The position numbers were made by a program, and so were the translations under genes. The notes beneath the pieces were generated by a model, which did no database searches, was not told where the DNA came from, and was given only the letters and a program-made list of their open reading frames with translations. This document shows, piece after piece, positions 1-10,156 of a stretch of DNA of 64,000 nt; the stretch's first letter is position 1, and the number at the start of each line of letters is the position of its first letter. This stretch comes from Chenopodium formosanum (taxonomy: Eukaryota; Streptophyta; Magnoliopsida; Caryophyllales; Amaranthaceae), in the NCBI GenBank assembly GCA_024500155.1, contig CM044877.1:65614001-65678000 (forward strand), in the 5' to 3' direction.

Positions 1-81
1 TTGCACAATGTAGTATAGCTATACAGCGAGGTTTGGGTTCACGGTCCCGAAACACCCGACGGGAGCATGAGCCCGTAGAGG

Positions 82-2360
82 ATGACGTCACACCTTCTAC
101 TTCGCTTGGTCGATCTCGAGTGGGATGAGCGGACCCTGTTCTTCACCCCCGTCCACCACATTTCTAAGAGGGTGAGACGGGGCATCACGGTCGGGAGGAC
201 GCACTATCACGGTTCCGGCTGTGATGGTTTAGGTGATTTGTACAAGATGTACATCGCCAAGGATCGGGAGACGAGACTCCTATGGGAGTCTTGCGGACTG
301 GCTACCCTGTTCGAGACTTCTGAGGCTATGGTTGCCTCCAGTGGGGGTCACCATATAGTGCGCGCTCTGGTGGATTTCTTCTGGGACACCACCAACACTT
401 TCCACTTCCCTTGGGGCGAGATGATGGTCACCCCTACGGACTTCAGTCTCATTACAGGACTGGAGTTCAACTCAGTGCCACTTCCATTCGACAGTGGAAT
501 CAACGTCTTTTCTGCGGAGGTCGAGGAGCTGTTGGGGCCGATCGCTATTCGGGCCCGAGCTGAGGGCGAGACGACTCAGTTTAGTGCTAGGGGAATTTGC
601 CGCTCGACGCTGGCAGCGGCTTTTGATGACGATGCGACTACCCGAGAGCAGCGGGTGCGCATCTTTGCGCTGATGTTGTTGTCGGGGACGTTCTCTCCTG
701 ACAAGGGTAGTAGGGCGTTGCTTTACTACCTTCCTGCTGTCCGCGATCTTCATCGGATCGGGACTTATGATTGGGCCAGCTTGGCCTACGTTGACTTCGT
801 TCGTGCACTGAGGGACTCGTGTCGACACCGGTCCTTTGGGACGAATGTTGCTTTGTCTGCCTTTTGGAAGGTCGTAGAGGTAAACGTTATCCCCTATAAA
901 GTTTAGCTTTACATATTAGCTAGCATTTACTTACAATTTTAACTCCTTGTAGATTTGGTTCTACGAACACTTCCCCTCTGCTGCGCCGGCGAGACCATCG
1001 CCGCGCGGATTTCCAGTGAGCGCTTCTTGGGGCGGCCGCCATGTGGATATTTCTACCACACATGTCCGGAACTGGATCATCGCGGTACGACTTTTTATTA
1101 TTTATTTGCTTTTTCACGATGCTTTAGGTACACTCTCGCCTGATTGATGTTCTTTGTAGAGGCTTGAGGTGGTGTACCGGCCGTGGGGCGGCTGGACAGT
1201 CCTTGGGTTAGCCGCACAGTATTCTGCTGAGCGTCGCTATTTCCTGGGGACTTATGGAGCGATCGCGTATGTAGGAGAGAGGGTTGCTAGACAACATTCT
1301 TCTGATGCCTTCGTCGTTCCTGCTCCTCCACCACGTCACATGTTCGACGATGCGCGATTATTGAGCATGTCCGAGGGAGCTGGTACCTGTTGGCGGTCCT
1401 ACGGAATCTCTGGGCAGTGCTATGCTGAGGAGCTACTGCCGTTATTAGCTCCAGCACCCGTACCGGCTGAGGATGTGAGGGTAAGATTTTTCAGCTTTTT
1501 CTTTCCATTAAGTAGCCCCCAAGTAATGTTTTACTGACTTTTTGCTTTATCTGGACGGTGCTGCTGAGTTCGTGCCACCCCGTATGTCCATCCATTACTA
1601 GGGGACATATGGGCCGACTGAGGAGATGATTCCTCCGGCTCCCGAGGGCGAGCGCTTCGTAGAGTGGTCGATTCCTCGCCACCAGACTCGAGTAAGCCTA
1701 GTTATTCACAATTTTTTGTCCATATATCATGCATATTTACTGACTTATTTCTCTGACAGTTTTCGCGTGAGGTGGTTTCGGCGATGGCACTATGTATAGA
1801 CGCCTTCCAGAGCCATCTCGTCTGGATGAGGAATGCAGCCACCTGCCGTCGGGACGACGTCATCCGAGAGGTAGTCTTTATTTATATATTTTTTGCATTA
1901 CCGCTTCGATTTTGCCTTATTTCTGATTTCATTCTTTTTACAGGGCCAACCTATTGCTTCTCACACCTGCACGAGACCTGAGGTGCGGAGGGATCCGGCG
2001 AGGTCTAGCTCGAGACGTCGTCGTACTACGTCAGGGGGTAGAGGTGGTCGCTCTGAGGCTGCTCGTGCTGATGTTGCGGAGGGCTCGGGATCTTCTTCTG
2101 AGGGTGCTCATGCTGCACCGGCAGGCGAGGGAGAGGCTACCTCGGCTTTCAGAGGTGGTGAGATGTACGAGGTAGGCTCGTCATCGCAGCAGCCTCCGCA
2201 GCTTCAGCCTCAGATTGATCCTGGGTGGAGTGGACCTACATTGAGTTTTCCTCCTCCTGCGGAGACTGGAGCTGGAGCTGTAGCTGGTGGAGAGGTGACT
2301 CCTCGTATGGCGCAATTTTACGATATGATGGGACGCCGTAGTTGTGATTTTTTATTTTGA
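82..2360 (+). CDS. Plant mobile domain (PMD/MAIL1-like) protein, six exons, spliced frame open
   Basis: The exons I read are 82-879, 953-1084, 1160-1480, 1602-1691, 1760-1870 and 1944-2360. Each junction has GT and AG, all are in phase 0, and the joined frame is open for about 622 residues. The first exon carries the PMD signature: an FHFPWGEM segment followed by TPTDFSLITGL, as in the PMD/'aminotransferase-like' family to which MAIN and MAIL1 belong. The third exon has the later family block around YRPWGGWTVLG. The last exon is a Ser/Gly/Arg/Pro-rich low-complexity tail. The fourth acceptor is the least sure: coding-looking sequence continues upstream of it but contains a stop. The start codon could lie further left. 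PMD genes occur both as host genes and inside transposons; here it probably rides in the Tat element, antisense to pol. Confidence 0.7.
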
Positions 2361-2900
2361 CTTTTTATAGAACTTTGCCTTAGACTCACTATATTTTAGA
2401 CATATTTTGTATATTTATGTTATTATGAGTTTATTTTGTTTGCTATTATTATGTGTATGTTTGTGTGTGCAAGAGAAGTGTGACGAACAATTTTGCGCAA
2501 AAATTCTGTCATTTTTATTATTGATGGAGGGTATCCGACTCTCTCCCCAAAAAAAGAAAAATAAAAAAAGGCAAAAATCAAATGAAAGCTTGTGTGTATA
2601 AAAACTTGGAAATTATTCTAAATAAAATCCAAAAAAAGAATAAAAAAAAAGATGTTTAGAAAAGATAAACGGAGCCGTAATGTCATTAGCCGACTCAAGT
2701 TTAGGATAAAAACGCAATTTAAGCAAGCGCGCCTGATGTGGCAACTTGGCGCCAGCTAGCACCACACAATGGCGCGTAGCGCCAGGCGCTACACTTAGCG
2801 TGTGGCGCCAAGCGCTAGCGGCTTGCGCCAATTACGGAGTTTGACGCCAATTGACGCTGATTCCGTATTTCATTTTGATTAAAACTTCTCGCAATTTGTG
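2361..2900. other. Spacer between the two PMD-type genes, with GGCGCC-rich block
   Basis: AT-rich noncoding sequence with A-runs at 2,549-2,650, then a GC-rich block (about 2,735-2,850) with several GGCGCC or GCGCC words. A motif around 2,505-2,560 (GTCATTTTT followed by GGAGGGTA and CCGACT) recurs near 10,680-10,720 in the nested sibling, suggesting this spacer belongs to the same retrotransposon family. Confidence 0.5.
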
Positions 2901-2908
2901 TATAAATA
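2901..2908 (+). promoter_or_regulatory. TATA box for the 2,982 gene
   Basis: A TATAAATA sequence lies about 80 bp before the ATG at 2,982, which leaves room for a short leader. It suggests the antisense gene has its own promoter. Confidence 0.55.
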
Positions 2909-2981
2909 GCCCCCCGCCCAGCCGATTCTTCTCATAATTTCAGCAAGTAAAATCATTCTTTGCCTTGGAAAAAATAATACC

Positions 2982-4335
2982 ATGTCTTTAGTCACCAAAA
3001 TTTTCACCCAATATACTCATGAATGGTGTCGATCTCTTAATGCTAGAGAAAGAAAAGAATTAGATTTGTTTCACTTGGGGGGAATTTATGGCATCAAAGG
3101 GGTAGATCTTGACTTAGATTTCATAAATACCGCTCTAGAATTTTGGAATGTTGATGCTCATTGCTTTAGAATAGGGTATGATGAGATTAGCCCTTTGCTA
3201 GAAGAATTTGGTGCTATTTTAGGCTTCCCTGCAATAGACCTCATAGTAATCCCTAGAGTAGATGCATATTATTATAAGGATTTTGAGCGCTTCTTTAATT
3301 TAAAAGAAAGGGATTTATCGAAATTAGTAGATGGCAACATAGTTAATTTAAAAGAATTTGCATGCCATTATTTTGATAAACCTCTTTCTGAATCTTTTCA
3401 TATATATAGAAGAAGGGCTTTATTATTTTGCATGCTTAATCAATTTTTCCTTAGTAGTGGTAAAAATAATGAAGGCCAATCAATTATAACCACCGTACTA
3501 GAACAAATTGAATCAGGGAGGAATCCAATGCTATTGATAGTTGGAGAGACTATGATTGGTCTTGATGAATTGAAAAGGGACCCAAAAGCACCTTGTCGCG
3601 GCTCTCCAATTTTATTACAGGTAGAAAAATAATATTTTTAATTACAGAAATCAAAAAATATATTTTTGTATTGTAATAATAATTTATTTGCATTGCAATT
3701 TTTTACAGATGTGGCTAATGGAAAGGCTAGAATTGATTAGCCCTCCGGACGATATTGAGAGGTATACCCCCAATTGCTTCGTGAGAAGGAAAAAACGTTT
3801 TCCTAAAATTGGGCGCCATGGGTGGAGAAAGGTCTTCGAATCTCGTGATTTTGTTATCAAGTGGGTCGTCCCATGGTGGAAAATAGAAAGGATGGTTGGT
3901 GTCAACAAGCAACCTTTCTGCCGGCTTCCAAGTTTGTCTCGTGTGACTTATTATTACCCCTGCAGGGTAAAAAGACAATACGGCTTGCTTCAGAATATTC
4001 CTTCCGGGGATCTTCGTCCTCCCTATGAGTACCCTGTTTCTAAAAAAGTAGACAGATTTGATGCTTACTGGAGTGCTAGACCTTTATGCGAAGTGGTTAC
4101 CCAAAAGGTTCCTCCTTCTTTGCCCAATGACGTGAAGAAGTGGTTGCTGAAGAAGCCTTCGAAGGATTCGAAGAAAGATCAGGGTAAAACTGATGTGATG
4201 AGTCGTCTAGGTGACAGGGTGATTCCTGCCAAGGAACGCCTAGGTGCAAGAATTGAATTCAAAACACCTGCAATGCCTAGGAAGAAAGGTGTTACCAAAG
4301 ATAAAGGGAAAAGGAAAGCTGACACCACAGATTAG
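2982..4335 (+). CDS. DUF7745/PMD-type protein antisense to Tat pol, two exons
   Basis: Exon 1 is 2982-3620 and exon 2 is 3709-4335, separated by an 88-bp intron with a CAG/GT donor and a TTTTACAG acceptor. The phase is kept and the product is about 421 residues. Exon 1 contains the block YDEISPLLEEFGAILGFP, typical of the plant retroelement-linked DUF7745/PMD-like family, and the splice joins GSPILLQ to MWLMERL as in that family. The C-terminus is Lys-rich. The TAG at 4333-4335 is followed in the same frame by about 54 more codons to 4,500, Glu/Lys-rich, so the stop may be a recent truncation. The gene lies head-on to the minus-strand integrase, as the known antisense ORFs of Tat elements do. 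Its function is unknown. Confidence 0.65.
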
Positions 4336-4500
4336 AAGACTTGGGTGGAAAAGAAACATGGAGTACTAGCTGAAGGGGAGACTATCTATTCTAAGATTGA
4401 ATGTAGATCCTCTAAAGGATGCCTAGTAGCTAAAGTTATGGATGAGGAGGAGGAAGCAGACAAAAATTGGAAGAGGGCTAGAAAAGAAAAGAAAGATTAG
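4336..4500 (+). pseudogene. In-frame continuation of the DUF7745-type ORF after a stop
   Basis: Open, charged (Glu/Lys-rich) reading frame directly continuing exon 2 past a single TAG, ending with TAG at 4498-4500. It is best read as the original C-terminus cut off by one nonsense change. Confidence 0.45.
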
Positions 4501-5020
4501 AAGCATTGCTTAACTTTCAAATTATTAGACTTAGTTTATTTTTCATTTAAAGTTAATTTATTTCAGCTTTATTTAAATTCCACCAATAATGTAATTTTAT
4601 TTTATTAATGAAATTTCAGCTTTTAATTAAATTATTTACTTTAAATTTATTTTATTAAAGCAATGAAAACCGAAAAAATTAATTTTCCAGAAATTCTTCG
4701 AGTACGGTAGTCGAAAATTTTCCGAAAAACACCGAGATTTGCCCAGAATTTATTTTCAAATTGGCGCCGCTTATTTGCAACTGGCCCCTGCCAGTGCAGT
4801 CTGGCGCCAATTCCATCGGCTGGTGCTGATGGTTGTTTGCTGGCGCCAGGTTCTACTCTTCGACGCCAATATTTCGCCGATCTTCTGTTAAATTTTTAAT
4901 TAATTTTGGGACACGGGGATGTCGAAAAATAAGGTGGCCGCACCCGTAAAGGGTTGCCTACGTATCCTTTCTTAAGGAATCAGGCCGAACGTAGCTCTCT
5001 TGAGTATCCTACTCAAGTAA
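4501..5020. other. Noncoding Tat spacer between antisense gene and integrase
   Basis: No gene seen. It is AT-rich, then has a GGCGCC-rich block at about 4,764-4,870. The conserved stretch at about 4,935-5,005 recurs at 11,225-11,300 in the nested element and marks where the sibling rejoins after losing pol. Confidence 0.6.
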
Positions 5021-5965
5021 TTATGGGTAGTATTTCTTAAGTTGGTCAAGATTTGTCATGTTCGAGAATTCATTGCCATCCATATCAGTTAGTTTTGCTG
5101 CACCTCCTGACAGGATTGTTTTGACAATGTAGGGTCCAGACCAATTAGGTCTAAATTTACCCCTTGGATCTAAAACATTTTTCCTAAGTGCTTTTAACAC
5201 CAGGTCTCCTACTTTGATATTTCTTGTCTTGACCTTCTTATTAAAATGCCTAGCCATACAAGTCTGGTAACACTGAGTGTGATGTAGAGCTTCTAGTCGT
5301 TTCTCATCGAGTAGAATTAATTTTTCATATCTTGCCCTAGTCCATTCAACTTCATCGAGTTTACTCTCTAACGCAATGCGTAGAGATGGTATTTCTAGTT
5401 CGACAGGTTGTACGACATCCATTCCATATACCAAGGAAGATGGCGTACTTCCTGTTGATGTACGGATTGACGTGCGGTAACCCCACAATGCGAAGTGAAG
5501 TTTGTCAGACCAATCTTTATAATTTTCCGTCATTTTCTCGATGATAGTCTTTATATTTTTATTAGCTGCCTCAACTGCTCCATTTGCTTGAGGTCTATAA
5601 GGGGAAGAATGATGATGTTGAATGCCATATTTTTGTAGCAATTCTTCACATTCGGCTTGAAAGTGAGTTCCATTGTCACTTATCATTTAATGTGGGACTC
5701 CGTATCGACAAATAATATTTCTCTCGATAAAGAGTGCTACATGTTTTGCAGTGAGTTTAGTGTATGATTGCGCTTCGACCCACTTCGTAAAGTAATCGAT
5801 TGCTACTAGGAGGAACATGTTGTAAATTGGCATAAATTTGGCACTTAGGGCATCTTTTTACGTATTGATGGCAATCCCTATTCATCGTAGTCCAATAATA
5901 CCCTTCTCACATTATTTTCAGGACTAACATTTTGCCATTTATATGTGTTCCACAGATTCCTTCGT
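5021..5965 (-). pseudogene. Tat integrase (zinc domain, DDE core, C-terminal domain), broken by stops
   Basis: On the minus strand the HHCC zinc domain reads from HEGICGTH (about 5,950) to CHQYVKRCPKC (about 5,850). The catalytic core has Asp in VAIDYFTKWVEA, Asp in SDNGTHF and Glu in NGAVEAANKN, so the DDE triad is present. The C-terminal part ends in LKKYYP at 5,021, a usual Tat pol end. Breaks are a stop in the zinc domain, one just before SDNGTHF (5,687-5,689) and one just after the Lys-run. The roughly 75 residues usually found between RNase H and the zinc domain are missing and replaced by a microsatellite. The domain cuts host DNA and joins element ends; this copy cannot be made as one protein. 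Confidence 0.85.
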
Positions 5966-5995
5966 GGACTATTCTCATTGATCTTTATGCATCCT

Positions 5996-6064
5996 TCTTC
6001 TTCTTCTTCTTCTTCTCATTGATCTTTATGGATTCCCACGGTTCTTCTTCTTCTTCTTCTTCTT
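5996..6064. repeat. (TTC)n microsatellite with a duplicated flank inside pol
   Basis: Two runs of about seven TTC units are separated by a repeated segment (CTCATTGATCTTTATG occurs before each). On the coding strand this gives Glu-run and Lys-run peptides between RNase H and integrase. Confidence 0.8.
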
Positions 6065-6889
6065 GGACTACTTCGTCGTCTTCTATAGCCTGGACGTATG
6101 CTGGTTTGTGCCTTTTTTCTATAGTTAGAGGCATTTGCTCGATTTCCGTGGGAATCCTAACCATTGAGGCTAATCTTGCCAGGGCATCAGCAAATTGGTT
6201 TTCTTCCCTAGGTAGATATGTGTATTCTACCTTGTCTAACTGATCGGTAAGAGTTTCCAAATAGGTTTAGTAAGGGGCTAGACTTTCGCTCCTTACTTTC
6301 CACCTTTTAGATATCTGATTGATGATCAAAGAAGAGTCTCCGAATATCCTTAACTTTTTTACTCCCAATGCCAAGGCTGTTTTAAGGCCTACCACGCATG
6401 CTTCATATTCAGCAGCATTGTTGGTAACGTCGAAATCAAGCTTTATGGAGATTGGAACATGCTCTTCTTTAGGTGATACTAGTAGTACTCCAACGCCACA
6501 TCCTTTTTGGTTCGAGGCTCCGTCGAAGTATAAGGTCCAAGTATCATCTTCAGTGACCATTAAGTCTCCATCTGTAAATTCATTGTCTTGTATTGGCGTC
6601 GAGTCTTCTATTGGAAAATCTGCTAGAAAGTCTGACACCACGGATCCTTTGATAGCTTTTTGTGGCATGAACCTTACATCAAACTGGGCTTGATTGACTA
6701 TCCATCTTGATATGCGTCCGTTGGCTGTAGATTTCTCGAATAGATACTTGAGTGGATCTAATCGGGAGACTACGAAGATGGTATGCACTAGCATGTAATG
6801 CCTTAACTTGGTTGTGGCCCACACCAAGGCGAGGCACAACTTCTCGAGCGGTGTATAGCGTGCTTCGTATTCAAGCATCTTCTTGCTTA
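6063..6889 (-). pseudogene. Tat RT-linked RNase H end plus second RNase H (aRNH)
   Basis: The minus-strand reading begins at the insertion site with the RT/RNase H connection (ARYTPLEKLCLALVWA) and ends the first domain at VVSDFLADFP. A second RNase H follows with LYFDGASNQKG (Asp), NNAAEYEAC (Glu) and IFGDSSL (Asp), the extra archaeal-type RNase H known from Tat elements. A stop after SLAPY (about 6,267) separates it from the C-terminal helix containing ENQFADALARLAS. The same polypeptide resumes on the far side of the nested insertion at 16,876. Confidence 0.85.
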
Positions 6890-6894
6890 GGTAG
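6890..6894. repeat. Target-site duplication GGTAG, left copy
   Basis: GGTAG immediately precedes the TG of the left LTR and is repeated directly after the CA of the right LTR at 16,871-16,875. Five bp is the usual size for Ty3/gypsy integration. Confidence 0.9.
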
Positions 6895-9001
6895 TGTAGG
6901 GAATAATTTCAAGCTTTTAAATCCCACTAGCTTGAACCCCACTGTGATCATACACTAAAGTACGGTGGCGTCCAAAAAGGGAAGAAGATAGAGCAAAAGA
7001 GTCGCCAACAAGTTTTTTAGGAACTTGTAAACCGTTCACGAGGTGAAGGTTACACCCCTTAACGATCCAAGAGATCGTCAACTCCATAAGGTCTAGAACC
7101 AAATAAGGGTTCGGGGATTAAGGTACAAATCCAACCTAAAAGAGATTGAACCTGCCCTAATAATAGGCCTCTACTTTATTCTGATCGTATTCATGTGCGC
7201 TTTTCAATTAACATACAATCAATAAATTTAACCCTAAACCTGTTTATCTATGTTGGTTGAGTATTAATGCACAAATAAATCTATTATTGGCGATCACTTG
7301 AATTATAATCACAATTAACCCTAAACAAGATTATTAAATATCTTATTAAGCGTGATTACAAGTACAAATTTCCTTTAAACATGCATAAAAAGGCGTGATC
7401 AAGCAATAAATATAATATCAAGCAACATAATAAATAATAAACAATATCATGAATAATAATTATAATAATCATAATAATAATCATAACATTAATAATAATC
7501 ATCATTATAAAATTATAGTCATAATCAAAACAATAATAATCATAAATAAAATAATCATCATCAAAATAACAATAATAATAATATTCATAATCATCATAAA
7601 TTATAACAATTATAATCATAATCATGTTCATGTTAATATTAAAGCATAATAATAATAGCAAGATCCTAGGCATGATACTAACAAGATTAATAACAAACCC
7701 TAGCATGTCACTAAGCAATAAAAATCAAATCTTTAGCCCTAACATGATACTAACATGAATAAACATTAGGAAGAATGTAAGAAGCATCGTAACAATCATA
7801 TTTAATATTTGAATTACCCTAGACATGATACTAGGAATATCATAATAACAATATAAACATGATTTCTACATCATAATATCAATTAAAAACCATTAAAGCA
7901 CTTACTTTGATGCTTCGTACCTCTTTCTAATAACAAAATACACACGTTAGTAACTTCAAGGAAAATAATAATCAAACAATTAAATTAAATAATTGAAAGA
8001 GAGATTTGGGACTAAACCCTCAGAAATTAAACCTTTCACGTCTAGGGCGAAGGCAACTTCGAATATGGCTAGGTGTTTCTAGATCTTGTGAATGCAGACT
8101 TTTGTATATGAAAACAAAGTTTAGAGAAGAACGATGAATGAATGCTAATTAAAACTGATTGTAGATCATGAGAATTGGTGAATGATTAAGAAAGAATTAG
8201 AGAATTAATGATTGCGAATGAAAACTGATTGTAGGTGTATGTAGATGATTGAAAACGGAGTTTTTAATACGATATTTATAGAGAAAATCAGCCAAAAGAT
8301 AAATTAAACAAAACAGAGTCTGACGCATAAAAAACAGAGCTAGCGCCAACCCTGGCTAGCTGGCGCCAGGCACCAACACTAGCGCCAGGCCTGGTTCCAG
8401 GCGCCAAGGCCTGGGGTCTGACGCCAAGCTTAAATTTAACGCGTTTTTGAAAATCAGATAAGTTTGCCGTACTGGAGGATAAAATCATATAATTTCCTCG
8501 AAAATGCTATTTGATTTTGATTAAAACTCTGAAAAGTCAACAAAAGTCAATTTATCAATGCTAATTGAATTAGGAATGAAAAGAACCTTCTAGAAGATTC
8601 TAGAAGACCAAAACCATTCCTAATTACATTAGGAATGATAAATCATATTAGGCCCTCCCCTAGATCATTGGGCCGTATATAAAGCTCAAACCGGGCCCAG
8701 TTTAGTAAATTGGCCATAACTTCCTCAATATTCATCGGAATTGGGCTTATAATATATCGTTGGAAAGGTCTTTGCAAGCCCCATCCAACTATACTACTAT
8801 TGAACCTATATCATGGACCAACCAAACTGGATTGACTATTTTCTTAAAAATAAGTTTTCAAAAACAGAGAGAAGAGAAAAGAAAATAAAACTTTCCGCAA
8901 CACTAGACTTTCCACACTTTCGCTTCATTCGATTATGATTCGACGTGAAAGGTACTCATCACCGGGTTTGGTTTTTGGGGAGACACAAATGGGTGTCTAT
9001 A
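6895..9001 (-). repeat. 3' LTR of the nested Tat element (left copy)
   Basis: Begins TGTAGGGAATAA and ends GGGTGTCTATA; the other copy ends GGGTGTCTACA, so the terminal CA has become TA. It contains an ATAAT-rich simple stretch (about 7,430-7,650) that gives spurious Asn/Ile/His-rich reading frames, and a GGCGCC-rich block (about 8,340-8,430). Confidence 0.9.
7430..7655. repeat. AT-rich simple sequence (AATAAT/ATCATA) in the LTR
   Basis: Low-complexity run of ATAAT and ATCAT words. Open frames here on both strands are composition artefacts. The right LTR has the same run at about 15,300-15,525. Confidence 0.85.
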
Positions 9002-9020
9002 GAAGCCCCCACTTTGACTG
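9002..9020 (-). promoter_or_regulatory. Polypurine tract of the nested element
   Basis: Directly beside the 3' LTR, the minus strand reads AAAGTGGGGGCTTC. This is the expected position and composition of the plus-strand priming site. Confidence 0.65.
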
Positions 9021-9448
9021 AGTTTGGAGAAACGCAAGTTTCGAAAACAAAAGTCAAAGTATCGATAGGGACGGAGAATGATTCAGAACGTTCTGCGATC
9101 CTAAATCACTCTTGCAACACCGATACCTGCAAACTAGCGTTAGTTAAACAGATAAAAGAGTTAAGAAACGCGTATCTTGCACCGTCGAGCACACGTCTCT
9201 AAAAGTAACCAATTGTTTTGATGACCTCTACAAGCTAGAGAATACTGCCTGAAGACTGCTACGCCTGTAACTGCCTCCAATTTCCGCTGTGATAGTCTTC
9301 GAAAAGATCACTTCTTGTTGATCCTTAATGATGCTACGTTAGTACGTCGGCGCTTTGCTGCTTGTGAACCAGTATATCGGTGCTTTTGCTGTGATGAGAA
9401 TCCTCTTTTCTTTGGGAATAGTTGCTAACAAACTCTTGTATGATGTAT

Positions 9449-10156
9449 GACCATCCGATTTAGGGAAAGTTGTCAATGCTTCGTAACAATCCATCATTGG
9501 AAATGTTGCTACGATGAAGCGACAATCCGTATCTCGGAAAATTTGCCGAAACCCAATTTTTGGAAAAGTTGCCAATGCTTCGTAACAATCTTTCATTAGA
9601 ACTTTGCTACGATCGACAATCCATGTCTTGGAATATAACTCTTGAAAGCAATCCGCCTTGGAAATTTGCCAACGCTATGCGACAATCCTTTTAGGAAATT
9701 ATTGCCACAATTGACAATCCGCGTCTTGGAACATTTGCAAAAAGAGTTGACCGACAATCCACTTTGGGAAAATTTGCCACTTATTGAAATGAATGACAAT
9801 CCACGCTTGGAACTTTGCCGAAATTTATGATGAATAGAGACCTACAACAATCCTTTGGGAAATTTTTCCATGGGGAACTAGGTGTATGACAATCCAATCT
9901 CGGAAAACTTGCCAGCGATCTATGAATGTATGACAATCCAAACTTGGAAAAACTTACCAATAAAGAAGGAGCACGACAATCCACGCTTGGAAACTTTGCC
10001 AAAGATGGCAATCCAATCTTGGAAAAAATTGTCGTTGAAGAAGATGCACGACAATCCATTTTTGGAAATATTGTCAGTTGATGATGACAATCCAATTTTT
10101 GGAAAACTTTGTCGTTTAATCAGAATGCGCGACAATCCATATTTGGAAACATTGTC
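9449..10156. repeat. Array of about 19 short imperfect palindromes with variable spacers
   Basis: A 25-28-bp unit, GACAATCC then 3-7 bases then GGAAA then 2-4 bases then TTGCC or TTGTC, recurs about every 27-51 bp. Starts by eye are 9449, 9485, 9521, 9548, 9583, 9615, 9648, 9681, 9713, 9753, 9795, 9846, 9888, 9932, 9975, 10007, 10050, 10086 and 10131. The last copies are near-perfect palindromes, GACAAT facing ATTGTC, and could fold as hairpins. Spacers differ in length and sequence. There is no cas gene and the host is a plant, so this is not CRISPR. No protein is encoded across it. Confidence 0.85.

Noticed and set aside
6917..7102. Small conserved frame repeated three times (also 14,786-14,971 and 23,596-23,778)
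   Set aside because: It is LTR sequence present in each copy. The third copy has a shifted, different C-terminal half, so coding selection is not supported.
7356..7718. Open frames rich in Asn/Ile/Tyr on both strands
   Set aside because: They come from ATAAT simple sequence in the LTR; the same artefact appears at 15,153-15,587.
9449..10156. CRISPR-like array
   Set aside because: Repeats are degenerate, spacing is irregular, the surroundings are a plant LTR element and there are no cas genes. Described instead as an array of imperfect palindromes.
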